Assembly: GCA_903865775.1 (NCBI GenBank) | Contig: CAIPKZ010000022.1 | Coordinates: 1 to 38,348 of the forward strand | Direction of reading: 5' to 3' | DNA: 38,348 bases | Source of the DNA: an uncultured Prolixibacteraceae bacterium | Lineage (GTDB): Bacteria; Bacteroidota; Bacteroidia; Bacteroidales; Prolixibacteraceae | Shown here: piece by piece, positions 26,906 through 34,878 of the stretch | Numbering within the stretch: position 1 is the stretch's first letter | Layout of the letters: each line of letters starts with the position of its first letter | Position numbers and translations under genes: made by a program | Notes under the pieces: model-generated | What the model saw: the letters and a program-made list of their open reading frames with translations, nothing else | Database searches by the model: none | What the model was told of the DNA's origin: nothing

Positions 26906-27442
26906 ATGGCAGATTTCAATCAGGCTTTTCTGTTGGTCATAGCTAACGAAGGTGGCTATGTCAACGATCCGGATGATCCGGGGGGCGAAACCTACAAAGG
27001 TGTGGCCCGCAAGATTTTCAGTAAATGGGATGGCTGGATAAAAATTGACCTTTTAAAACGTCAGTCTGGTTTCCCGGGTAACCTCGACAAAGATGTTGAA
27101 CTTCAGCAGGATATTGAGGACTTTTACCGTGTAAATTTCTGGAATAAAGTGAAAGGTGATGACATTACCAATCAGAAAGTGGCGGAATCGATTTTTGATT
27201 TTGGGGTCAATGCAGGAGTTGGTACCAGTGCTTCTTTAGCCCAGTTGGTTGTGGAAGCAGAAACCGACGGTGTGATAGGTCAGGAATCAATATCCAAAAT
27301 CAATGCGTTTAATTCTGATCACTTCCTTGCAGCTTTCACTGTTGCCAAGATTGCCCGATATGTCAACATCGTCAAAAAGAGACCGACAAGCCGGAAATAC
27401 TTTTATGGATGGGTGTTGCGCTCCCTTGGAGAAAACGCTTAA
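26906..27442 (+). CDS. GH108-family phage-type lysozyme (N-acetylmuramidase)
   Basis: 178 residues, no signal peptide. The N-terminal signature IANEGGYVNDPDDPGGETYK (starting at residue 11) is that of glycosyl hydrolase family 108, with E14 in NEGGY as the expected catalytic acid. A C-terminal peptidoglycan-binding-like region (~95-175, FDFGVNAGVGTSA...) follows. Such proteins cut the glycan chain of peptidoglycan and serve as phage endolysins; lacking a signal peptide, it would need a holin. A holin-like gene lies 175 nt downstream. No capsid, tail or integrase genes are next to them, so this is a lysis cassette left by a phage or domesticated by the host. Confidence 0.9.
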   Translation: MADFNQAFLLVIANEGGYVNDPDDPGGETYKGVARKIFSKWDGWIKIDLLKRQSGFPGNLDKDVELQQDIEDFYRVNFWNKVKGDDITNQKVAESIFDFGVNAGVGTSASLAQLVVEAETDGVIGQESISKINAFNSDHFLAAFTVAKIARYVNIVKKRPTSRKYFYGWVLRSLGENA

Positions 27443-27613
27443 AGGCCTCCCCTAAATTCCCTCCGAAAGAGGGGACTCAAAGAATGCATTAAATGAGGTA
27501 ATAGCTTAATAATTTTAAATATCCAACTATGAAAATTCAATATCCAATAACTATCGAATGCTTTTATCGAAGCGTTCATCGCTTTCCCCTTTTGGGGGAA
27601 CGGGAAGGGGGCT
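27441..27613. repeat. Inverted pair of GC-rich REP-like repeats between lysozyme and holin genes
   Basis: The stretch 27441-27477 (CCTCCCC...GAAAGAGGGGACT) and the stretch 27577-27613 (TTCCCCTTTTGGGGGAA...GGAAGGGGGCT) are diverged copies of one element in opposite orientation. Each holds its own small C-run/G-run hairpin. They stand out against the AT-rich ~100 nt between them. The second copy ends 4 nt before the likely holin start at 27618 and provides the purine-rich stretch there. They look like dispersed intergenic repeats. Confidence 0.6.
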
Positions 27614-27617
27614 ACTT

Positions 27618-28103
27618 ATGACCTTTCTATCCAATCTCTTTTCAAAAGGTGCCAGTACGTTCGTCAATTCGGTGGGCAAAGTGCTGGACAATGTGGTTAC
27701 GACCAAAGAAGAAAAAATGCAGCTTGAAAATGAAATCCGAAAATCAGAACTTCAGTTTCAGTTAGACATGAAAAAGCTTTCGAATGAAGAGCAGCAAATG
27801 ATTTTGGGCGATATCAGCAGTGCACGGCAGCGTGAAATTCAGGTATTGTCGGCTCCCAATGCAAGTTGGTGGACAAAAAACACCATGCATGTACTTGCCA
27901 TTGGAACTACGGTTATTACATTGGCATTCTTTTACATCCTGATATTTAAACCAAAAAGTATCACGACCGAAAGCCGCGATATTGTATTGTATATTTTGGG
28001 TGTTTTAAGTGCCATTTTAACTCAAATCTACAGTTACTACTTCGGTTCATCGGCTGGAAGTGCTGATAAAGCACGCACTATTGCCGGAATTAAGGAGAGA
28101 TAG
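27618..28103 (+). CDS. Holin-like membrane protein (3TM holin type)
   Basis: 161 residues from ATG 27618 (MTFLSNLFSKGASTF). An amphipathic N-terminus (~1-25) and a charged helical middle (EEKMQLENEIRKSELQFQLD) are followed by two membrane helices (MHVLAIGTTVITLAFFYIL, about 92-110, and IVLYILGVLSAILTQIYSYY, about 121-140) and a short basic tail. This layout resembles 3TM-type phage holins, which make holes that let a cytoplasmic lysozyme reach the wall. An earlier in-frame ATG at 27558 would add 20 residues encoded by the upstream repeat, so 27618 is preferred; GGAAGGGGG lies just before it. It forms a lysis pair with the GH108 gene. Confidence 0.72.
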   Translation: MTFLSNLFSKGASTFVNSVGKVLDNVVTTKEEKMQLENEIRKSELQFQLDMKKLSNEEQQMILGDISSARQREIQVLSAPNASWWTKNTMHVLAIGTTVITLAFFYILIFKPKSITTESRDIVLYILGVLSAILTQIYSYYFGSSAGSADKARTIAGIKER

Positions 28104-28160
28104 AAATTTTTCTTTATTTGTTTGGACAGATTCATTGGCGCTAATCTCAGCAATGAATAC

Positions 28161-28222
28161 ACAAGGCAGGCGGATCGAACATGCATTTGGAAATCAATGC
28201 TGTTCAATCCGCCTTAGTTTTA
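28161..28222 (+). terminator. Hairpin after the holin-like gene
   Basis: GGCGGATCGAACA (28169-28181) pairs with TGTTCAATCCGCC (28201-28213), 13 bp with one wobble, followed by TTAGTTTT. It is a plausible terminator. From 28223 to 28447 no gene or clear signal is seen. Confidence 0.65.
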
Positions 28223-28447
28223 AGAATTGTCATAGTTTTGGATGAAGTCAATTTTATGATCGAACCGGCACAAATTGTTCAAAGCATTTGATGATTCATT
28301 AAATCATGCAAAAAACATTTTTTTGAAGCAAACAGAGACTGAAACGCTTATGGTTTTAAGCATTGATTTGCATCTCTCTGTAAAAGCTTGCTATATTTGA
28401 AGGTCAAACTGTTCCTGTTTTCAATACATGAAGTAAATGCTCTTGGT

Positions 28448-28680
28448 ATGAAATGTATTTCAGTAATTCTTGTCTTGCATGTTTTTGTTCAGATTTCATC
28501 CAGCGCACAAGTCAGAAATCCTGTCTATATGGATAAAAATGCTCCTGGAATCCGGCTTTAGTTACTGAAGCTGCAACTGTTGCAGCTAAGGAAGCCAATC
28601 TGGCCGGGCTCGACTGGGCCTTTTCGACCATGCTCGACGTGGCACATGATGCCCGATGGGGGCGCGTTCCAGAAGGTTAG
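28448..28680 (+). pseudogene. Remnant of a GH3 beta-glucosidase-type gene
   Basis: An ATG at 28448 opens a 37-codon frame with a signal peptide (ISVILVLHVFVQISSSAQ) and then VYMDKNAPG, the usual start of secreted Bacteroidota GH3 enzymes, stopping at 28559-28561. From 28561, one frame over, the sequence encodes EANLAGLDWAFSTMLDVAHD then ARWGRVPEG and a stop at 28678-28680. This matches the GH3 pattern of A..A..E....G..W.F.PM.D...D.RWGR..E. The segment between (about 60-100 residues in a full enzyme) and everything after are missing, so this is a deleted, frame-broken fragment. It lies just before a cluster of other carbohydrate genes. The ~160 nt from 28681 to 28843 show no further gene. Confidence 0.82.
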
Positions 28681-28843
28681 GTTGAATAAATAAAGGGTGA
28701 AATTTGAGGTGACAGAATAATAAAAAAGAAAAAAGGAATGAGGAAAATGAGGATTGGGATTGCTTTCATTTTTATTTATTTCCTTTACTAATTCAATGAC
28801 AATGGGATGACGACCTGATGCTATTTAAACCAACCAACCAATC

Positions 28844-31800
28844 ATGAAAACCCAACTCTTCATTTACCTAAAAACATTCCTTTTTCTACTGTTAGCTGTG
28901 GCAGCAAATGCACAGCAGTGGACTGCCGTTCCTTTAGTCACCAAAACCATGAAAGACCAGGGCTATTTGGGTGGTGAAGGCTGTCAGGTGGTCCAAGCCA
29001 TTGAGTGCGACCATACCGACGGTTCGTTTCTTCTGATGGGAACCGATGTGGGTGGAATCTACCGAAGTATCGATGGCGGTAAAATCTGGCAGCCATGCAA
29101 CCTTGGTTATTCTGCACGAGGAAACACAGGTTTTGCCATCGACCCGAACAACAATAAACGCGCACTGGCAGTAGGTGCCAATAGTACCAAAAATCAAAGT
29201 CATGGTTTGTATCTGACTACCGATCAGGGAGCGAGTTGGAAGCAGGTTTTACCCGATGGAAATTACGACGTTTATGTCGGTATGATCGACAAGGTTGATT
29301 TCATGAAAGGCAGTTTCGATGCGGCTTTGGGTTTTTCGAAAGTGGCTTATTGGTCGAATCCTGCCGGTGGAATATACAAATCGGTGGATGGCGGATCAAA
29401 GTGGACAAAAGTCAATATCAATTATGGAAAAAGTATCCTTAAAGTTCATCCGGACAAAGGCGATGTTTATGTAGCCAACAGCACAGGCTTTTTTAAAAGC
29501 ACCGATGGCGGTAAAACATTTGTCCAGAAGCTGACTGAAAATGTGACCGATATGGACGTGGTTCAAACTGCTATGGACAAGGTTTTTCTGTGCACGGCCT
29601 CCAAATTTTTCGTTTCAGCTGATGGAGGCGAAACCTTCAGCAAAATTACCACAAGCAATTTCCCGACCAATGCAATTACCTTAAATGTCAGTCAGGCAAA
29701 TTCTGATTACATGGCTGTTTGCTATAAAAACAGCAATTGGGGAGGCCCAATTTACTATTCGAATAATGGAGGCATCAAATGGACCGAAGCTTTAAGAAGT
29801 AATGCACTGTCTTTTATGCCATATAACAGCAGGGATCAAAAAATCGCCTGGCACCCGACCGATCCAAATAAAGTCTGGGCATTGGGCGGTGACTGGATTA
29901 CAAGCAGCACCAATGCAGGAAAGAATTTCGAGTGGGATGCCAATGGGTACAATGGAATCCTTGTGGGTGGGTTCTTCAATTTCAACATTACTGATTCAAA
30001 TCTGCTTTTTGTCGGATCGCAGGATTACAATGGTGCTTTTACCAAAGACAATGGTCAAACCTGGAAGTACTGCAATGCGGCCAACCTCGGTTGGGGTGGA
30101 TTTACTTACGGAGCGTATGCTGCCAACGATCAGGTTTTGGTTACCCAAAATTCTCCGGGATGGGGACAGGATGGACAACTGACCCTCAGCAAAAACGGAG
30201 GTGCAAGTTTTACCAACACTTCAATGATTTGCACTGGACTCGATGTAGGCTGCGGCGATGCCAAAGATCCGAATGTGATCTATTTCAGCAATTACTACAG
30301 TCAGGATCTTGGTACGACCTGGAAAGTGATGAAAGGCTGCAAAGGTGTTTTAACTGCAAATTTGTTTGGCGATCAGGAAGTGTATGGAGCTGATGGATAC
30401 AATGTGGTTAAGTCGGTGGATAAAGGCGACCACTGGACTATTGTGACAACCTTGCCAAATGTGGTTTCAGATATTGCCATCGATCATGCTCAAAACCGGC
30501 TTTATGTGGTGATTTCGGGTGACCGTCTTTTTCAGTATGATTCAGGTGGACTGAAGGAATTGACTTCGCTGATACCAAAAGATCAATATGGTGCAGTTGC
30601 CATTCAAACCGTTGCAGTCGATCCGCAGGATCCAAAAGTGGTGTATTGTGCCGGAGCCAAAAATATTTATAAATCGGATGCCAGTGTGAAACGATCCATT
30701 GATTCTGGAAAAACATGGCAGATCATCACCCCGAATACCCGAACAACTAACGGACTCAATCTGAATGACGGCGCCAATGAGGTATTTGCACTTCGGGTAA
30801 ATCCATTGACACGCGAACTCTGGGCTGCCGGAAGTTGCTACGGAATCTGGAAAGAAGCCGGAATAAAAAGTCTGTCGGCTACATTGACCAACCCAGTCAA
30901 AAATGGTGTGTACAGAGCCGGAACTGACCTGATGCTAAAAGCTACAGCCACAAAGCTTGATAATGAAATTGCAAAAATTGAATTCTTCAAAGGCGCCGAG
31001 AAAATTGGTGAATCCACAAACGCACCGTACCAACTTAACTGGCACAATATTGAATTGGGAACCTGGCAGCTTCATGCTAAAGTTACCGATGCAAAAGGCG
31101 ATACGGCTGTTTCCCTAGTCATTCCAATTTCTATCGTTCAAAACATTGCTCCTGAAATCGGCGTCATTTCTCCGGAGAACAATTCCTTTTTTGCTTCAGG
31201 AGTAACGATACCATTTACCGTAAATGCCACTGATAAAGATGGTACTATTGCCAAATTAGAATATTTCAACGGAACAACAAAAATCGGGGAGTCGCTGGTT
31301 TCACCTTTTGGGTTCGATTGGAAAAATGTTATCCCTGGGGTTTACAGCATTACAGCAACTGCCAACGACAATGAAGGACTTTCAATAACATCATCAGCGG
31401 TTTCTATAACAGTTTCCGGAGAAAATGGCCAATTGAACTACACCGAAAATTTTGATGACGGACTGGCACAGAACTGGAAAAGCAATTCGGGAACCTGGGT
31501 GGTGGAATCAAAGCAAATGCATCATACCTCAACTGATGGCATTGATATTACGGTTTATGATGGAACTACCTTTTACAATTTTACCTATACTGTCCAGATC
31601 AAGCCTGACTGGGGCAATATTTACGGTTTGGTTTTCAATTATGTCGACAACAAAAACTATTACCGGCTCGAACTCGATGCCGATCCCCGAAATATTGCAT
31701 TAATCGAGGTGAAAAACGGCAGTGAAAAAACTTTGGCTTCAGCAACCTATACCGGTGGTGGACAAGGCGTTTATTCGACGCTCAAAGTTACCAACAATGG

Positions 31801-32230
31801 CAAATCGACTGCAGTTGAAGTGAATGGTAAAAATATTTTTAACGGTATTGCAACAACTGCCTTCAGGTATGGAAAAATTGGTTTGTACGCCTGGTATCAG
31901 CCTGTTTGGTACGACAGCATTGAAGTTATTGCCGAAAGCAAAGGTTTTCCGGTGGGAGTTCAAATCCACACCGAAAATTCAACCGGAATTTGGTGTTTTC
32001 CAAACCCACTTGGAAATGGTGATCTTACAATTCGATTAGCCACCACAGAAAGAAATATACGGACTGAGATTTTCAATTTGCAAGGGAAACTGATCGGATC
32101 AGATCAAAAACCGGAAGCCAGCTCATTTTCACTGCCAGCAAACCTGTTCCCCGTTAACGGACTGTATTTCATGAAAATAAGTACTGACAAAAATTTTTAC
32201 CTGACCAAAGTGTTGAAATCCGGGAGTTAA
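28844..32230 (+). CDS. GH74/BNR-like beta-propeller glycosidase or lectin with T9SS domain
   Basis: 1128 residues, signal peptide ending ANAQQ (~24). Residues ~30-670 carry many BNR/Asp-box repeats (GGIYRSIDGGKIW, STDGGKTF, SADGGETFSK, SVDKGDHW), giving one or two seven-bladed propellers as in GH74 xyloglucanases. Two Ig-like beta domains follow (~675-765 and ~770-860, each with AK.E[FY]F.G..KIGES), then a concanavalin-like domain (~865-1035, YTENFDDG...WKSNSGTWVVE), then a T9SS sorting domain (~1045-1128). An extracellular enzyme on xyloglucan or a similar glucan is likely, but the GH74 catalytic aspartates were not pinned down, so a non-catalytic BNR protein remains possible. Confidence 0.8.
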   Translation: MKTQLFIYLKTFLFLLLAVAANAQQWTAVPLVTKTMKDQGYLGGEGCQVVQAIECDHTDGSFLLMGTDVGGIYRSIDGGKIWQPCNLGYSARGNTGFAIDPNNNKRALAVGANSTKNQSHGLYLTTDQGASWKQVLPDGNYDVYVGMIDKVDFMKGSFDAALGFSKVAYWSNPAGGIYKSVDGGSKWTKVNINYGKSILKVHPDKGDVYVANSTGFFKSTDGGKTFVQKLTENVTDMDVVQTAMDKVFLCTASKFFVSADGGETFSKITTSNFPTNAITLNVSQANSDYMAVCYKNSNWGGPIYYSNNGGIKWTEALRSNALSFMPYNSRDQKIAWHPTDPNKVWALGGDWITSSTNAGKNFEWDANGYNGILVGGFFNFNITDSNLLFVGSQDYNGAFTKDNGQTWKYCNAANLGWGGFTYGAYAANDQVLVTQNSPGWGQDGQLTLSKNGGASFTNTSMICTGLDVGCGDAKDPNVIYFSNYYSQDLGTTWKVMKGCKGVLTANLFGDQEVYGADGYNVVKSVDKGDHWTIVTTLPNVVSDIAIDHAQNRLYVVISGDRLFQYDSGGLKELTSLIPKDQYGAVAIQTVAVDPQDPKVVYCAGAKNIYKSDASVKRSIDSGKTWQIITPNTRTTNGLNLNDGANEVFALRVNPLTRELWAAGSCYGIWKEAGIKSLSATLTNPVKNGVYRAGTDLMLKATATKLDNEIAKIEFFKGAEKIGESTNAPYQLNWHNIELGTWQLHAKVTDAKGDTAVSLVIPISIVQNIAPEIGVISPENNSFFASGVTIPFTVNATDKDGTIAKLEYFNGTTKIGESLVSPFGFDWKNVIPGVYSITATANDNEGLSITSSAVSITVSGENGQLNYTENFDDGLAQNWKSNSGTWVVESKQMHHTSTDGIDITVYDGTTFYNFTYTVQIKPDWGNIYGLVFNYVDNKNYYRLELDADPRNIALIEVKNGSEKTLASATYTGGGQGVYSTLKVTNNGKSTAVEVNGKNIFNGIATTAFRYGKIGLYAWYQPVWYDSIEVIAESKGFPVGVQIHTENSTGIWCFPNPLGNGDLTIRLATTERNIRTEIFNLQGKLIGSDQKPEASSFSLPANLFPVNGLYFMKISTDKNFYLTKVLKSGS

Positions 32231-32297
32231 GAAAGTATATGAGAATTGCCTGAAAAGTACAAGAAAAAACTAAGAGACTGTTTAAATTTGGTTTTTC

Positions 32298-32416
32298 AAT
32301 CCCGTTAGGGATTTTATATGGGTAGAAAAAAGATTGAAATGCAAGGTCTCGTCCCATCCGGGACGAAATATTTTATCCTGTTTTCTATTCCTACCCATAT
32401 TTTGTGCCTACGGCAC
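32298..32416. repeat. Nested palindrome cluster (REP-like intergenic element)
   Basis: Between the GH74-like gene and the next gene lie AATCCC-GTTA-GGGATT (32298-32313), TCGTCCC-ATCC-GGGACGA (32349-32366) and GTGCC-TAC-GGCAC (32404-32416). The first and last are linked by a perfect 10-bp outer stem, ATATGGGTAG (32316-32325) with CTACCCATAT (32391-32400). The whole could form a branched hairpin. It differs in sequence from the GGTGC repeats at 21.2-21.7 kb. Similar palindromes are widespread between genes in this phylum. The rest of the 32231-32484 gap holds nothing else visible. Confidence 0.8.
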
Positions 32417-32484
32417 GATATTAAGACACATAATTATGATCGAATAAAAGTGTATTATGAAATTTAAACAGTTTTTAAGCAACT

Positions 32485-33879
32485 ATGAAAATATCCAAAT
32501 TCAAATCCATCGTCTTTTCCGCATTTGTAATGATACTTGCATGCACAACTTTTGCACAAATCAAACCCATCAGCCTTCATCCTGAAAACCCGCACTACTT
32601 CAGCTATCAGGGAAAACCAATCCTTCTGATTACTTCCGGAGAGCATTACGGAGCTGTGATGAACCCTGATTTCGATTACAAAATTTACCTGAAAACTCTT
32701 CAGAAAGACGGACTGAACCTTACCCGAACCATGACCGGAGCATATTTTGAACCAGCCGGGGCATTCAATATTTCGAAAAATACAATGGGACCAGCAAAAG
32801 ACAAATTTCTTTGTCCCTGGAAAAGGGCAACCGATCAAACCAAATTCGACCTCAACCAATGGAATGATGCCTATTTTGTTCGCCTGAAAGACTTTATGAC
32901 CGAAGCTCAAAAATCCGGAGTAATTGTTGAACTCTCGCTATTCTGCCCATTTTACGAAGAAATGCAATGGGAACTGAGTCCGTTCAACATCAAAAATAAT
33001 GTGAATGGGTTGGGTGCTATTCCACGAACAGATGTTTACACGCTTGATAAAAACAAGGGACTTTTAGCCATTCAGGAAAAAATGGTCCGCAAATTGGTTG
33101 ATGAACTGAACGGCTTTCCAAACCTGATTTATGAAATCTGCAACGAACCTTATTTTGGCGGAATTACGCTCGAATGGCAGGAGCAGATTTCGAAAACCAT
33201 CGTCGAAGCCGAAAAAACATTTGCCAACAAACATCTGATTTCGCAAAACATTGGCAACGGTTTCGAAAAAATAAAAAATCCGAATCCGCTGGTGTCGGTG
33301 TTCAACTTTCATTATGCTACGCCTCCCAAAGCAGTAAGTCTGAATTATAATCTGAATAAAGTGATCGGCGAAAACGAAACTGGTTTTAACGGACAAAAAG
33401 ATTCAACCTACCGCAAAGAAGCCTGGGAGTTGATTTTAACCGGCGGAGGACTGTTCAACAACCTCGATTATTCGTTCACAACCGATCATCCTGAAGGAAC
33501 TTTTCTGTATCCGGAAAAACAACCCGGAGGCGGAACTCCTGCATTTCGCAGGCAACTCAGCTACCTGAAAAAATTTATGGATTCGTTTGATTTTGTAAAA
33601 ATGAAGCCCGATACCACTGTGTTTTCAGGAGAAATTTCAGGCAAAAACAAAGTCACTGTTTTATCGGAACCCGGGAAACAATATGCGATTTACTGGATGG
33701 GTGGCAAACAGATGAATCCTGAGTTTCAATTGCCGAAAGGCGAATATTTGTTGGAATGGCTAAATCCCATCACTGAAAAACTTGAAAAGAAGGAAAAGCT
33801 TAGCCATTCCGGAGGCATGGTCCAATTGGAATCTCCAGCATATGCTGAAGATATTGCCCTGAAGATTATCAAAGAATAA
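32485..33879 (+). CDS. Secreted clan GH-A-like glycoside hydrolase (family uncertain)
   Basis: 464 residues, signal peptide ending TTFAQ (~25). The body reads as a TIM barrel of clan GH-A type: the N-terminal strand with YFSYQGKPILLITSGEHYG (38-56), a middle strand ending in YEICNEPYF with N220-E221 as the expected acid/base, and VIGENETGF with E296 (or E298) as the likely nucleophile, about 75 residues on. A short C-terminal beta domain (~380-464, with YAIYWMGGKQ and YLLEWLNP) resembles the domains attached to DUF4038-type and GH140-like enzymes. The substrate is unknown. There is no T9SS tail, so it is probably periplasmic. Confidence 0.72.
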   Translation: MKISKFKSIVFSAFVMILACTTFAQIKPISLHPENPHYFSYQGKPILLITSGEHYGAVMNPDFDYKIYLKTLQKDGLNLTRTMTGAYFEPAGAFNISKNTMGPAKDKFLCPWKRATDQTKFDLNQWNDAYFVRLKDFMTEAQKSGVIVELSLFCPFYEEMQWELSPFNIKNNVNGLGAIPRTDVYTLDKNKGLLAIQEKMVRKLVDELNGFPNLIYEICNEPYFGGITLEWQEQISKTIVEAEKTFANKHLISQNIGNGFEKIKNPNPLVSVFNFHYATPPKAVSLNYNLNKVIGENETGFNGQKDSTYRKEAWELILTGGGLFNNLDYSFTTDHPEGTFLYPEKQPGGGTPAFRRQLSYLKKFMDSFDFVKMKPDTTVFSGEISGKNKVTVLSEPGKQYAIYWMGGKQMNPEFQLPKGEYLLEWLNPITEKLEKKEKLSHSGGMVQLESPAYAEDIALKIIKE

Positions 33880-33932
33880 AAATTTTGAGGTTTTAATCTT
33901 CCTGATTTCTGTTTTTGTAATCGATAAATAAA

Positions 33933-33961
33933 GTTCGAAACCCTTAATTTTCTTATTTTTG
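33933..33961 (+). promoter_or_regulatory. Candidate promoter for the DUF1080 gene
   Basis: TATTTTTG at 33954-33961 matches the Bacteroidota -7 consensus TAnnTTTG exactly. GTTCG, a weak -33 match, starts 21 nt upstream (33933). The distance to the ATG at 34013 is ~50 nt. Confidence 0.45.
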
Positions 33962-34012
33962 GTGCCTGAAAGTACTAAACACAAATAAACATTTTCAATA
34001 AAAATTCAAATT

Positions 34013-34750
34013 ATGAAGAGAAACATTTTTTTGACTTTGTCATTCGTAGCTGCGATGGTAATCGCATTTCCGGGAGTTTCACAAACTGTGAATAAGCTCT
34101 CGAAAGAGGAGAGTAAAGCCGGTTGGACCCTGTTGTTCAACGGCCAAAATTTTGATGGTTGGCGCCAATGCAATGGTACTGCAATGCCTGTCAATTGGAA
34201 AATCGACGACAACGCCATGAACGTTTTTACCGGTGAAGGCAAGAAACCCGGTCAGGGCTCCGATGGCGATATTCTTTACCCCGGAAAAAAGTATAAAAAC
34301 TTTGAACTGACGATAGACTGGAAAGCCAGCAAAATGGCCAACTCCGGAATTTTCTATGATGTTCGTGAGGTTCCCGGAAAGCCGATTTATTATGCAGCTC
34401 CTGAAATTCAGGTGCTCGACAATGTGGATGCCAGCGACAACAAATTAGCCAGTCACCTGGCTGGTTCGCTCTACGACATACTTCCCGCTGATCCAAAGAC
34501 TGTGAAACCAACCGGAGAATGGAATACAATCGTAATCCGTGTAAAAGATGGTAAAGTAACCCATACCCAGAATGGTGTAAAAGTGGTTGAATACACCCTT
34601 TGGACTCCGGAATGGGATGCTATGGTGGCTAAAAGCAAATTCAAAGACTTTCCGGGCTGGACCGAAGGAATCGCTAAAGAAGGATATATCGGACTTCAGG
34701 ATCATGGTTATTCTGTTTGGTTCAGGAATATTAAGATCCGAGAATTGTAA
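34013..34750 (+). CDS. Secreted DUF1080 / 3-keto-disaccharide hydrolase-like protein
   Basis: 245 residues with signal peptide ending GVSQT (~25). The mature part opens with GWTLLFNGQNFDGWRQCN, the hallmark of the DUF1080 family (PF06439, concanavalin-like jelly roll), and continues with FELTIDWKASKMANSGIFYD, YAAPEIQVLDN and the end GYIGLQDHGYSVWFRNIKIR. Some family members hydrolyse 3-keto-glycosides as part of an oxidative disaccharide pathway. E149-like acids in the PEIQ strand are candidates for catalysis. A 3-ketoglycoside dehydrogenase partner is not visible here. It has its own promoter and terminator, so it is probably a single-gene unit. Confidence 0.88.
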   Translation: MKRNIFLTLSFVAAMVIAFPGVSQTVNKLSKEESKAGWTLLFNGQNFDGWRQCNGTAMPVNWKIDDNAMNVFTGEGKKPGQGSDGDILYPGKKYKNFELTIDWKASKMANSGIFYDVREVPGKPIYYAAPEIQVLDNVDASDNKLASHLAGSLYDILPADPKTVKPTGEWNTIVIRVKDGKVTHTQNGVKVVEYTLWTPEWDAMVAKSKFKDFPGWTEGIAKEGYIGLQDHGYSVWFRNIKIREL

Positions 34751-34772
34751 AAAGGATCTTTAATTTACATCG

Positions 34773-34810
34773 AAAGGGAACAATCTGAATGGGTTGTTCC
34801 CTTTTGTTTT
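34773..34810 (+). terminator. Rho-independent terminator
   Basis: AAAGGGAACAA (34773-34783) pairs perfectly with TTGTTCCCTTT (34794-34804), with T-rich sequence after (GTTTTT). It lies 22 nt after the DUF1080 stop and separates it from the recombinase. Confidence 0.88.
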
Positions 34811-34847
34811 TGGCTCAGGATTGAACAAAAAAAATATCCGGATTTCG

Positions 34848-34855
34848 TATATTTG
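34848..34855 (+). promoter_or_regulatory. Possible -7 promoter box for the recombinase gene
   Basis: TATATTTG matches TAnnTTTG and lies 23 nt before the recombinase ATG. No -33 box is found at the normal distance (the nearest TTG is 24 nt upstream), so this is weak. Confidence 0.3.
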
Positions 34856-34878
34856 GTTAAATCTGAAAAATCCAAGCT

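Noticed and set aside
28060-28245. A 61-residue open frame after the holin gene
   Set aside because: It overlaps the holin end in another frame and runs through the terminator hairpin; no protein-like pattern is seen.
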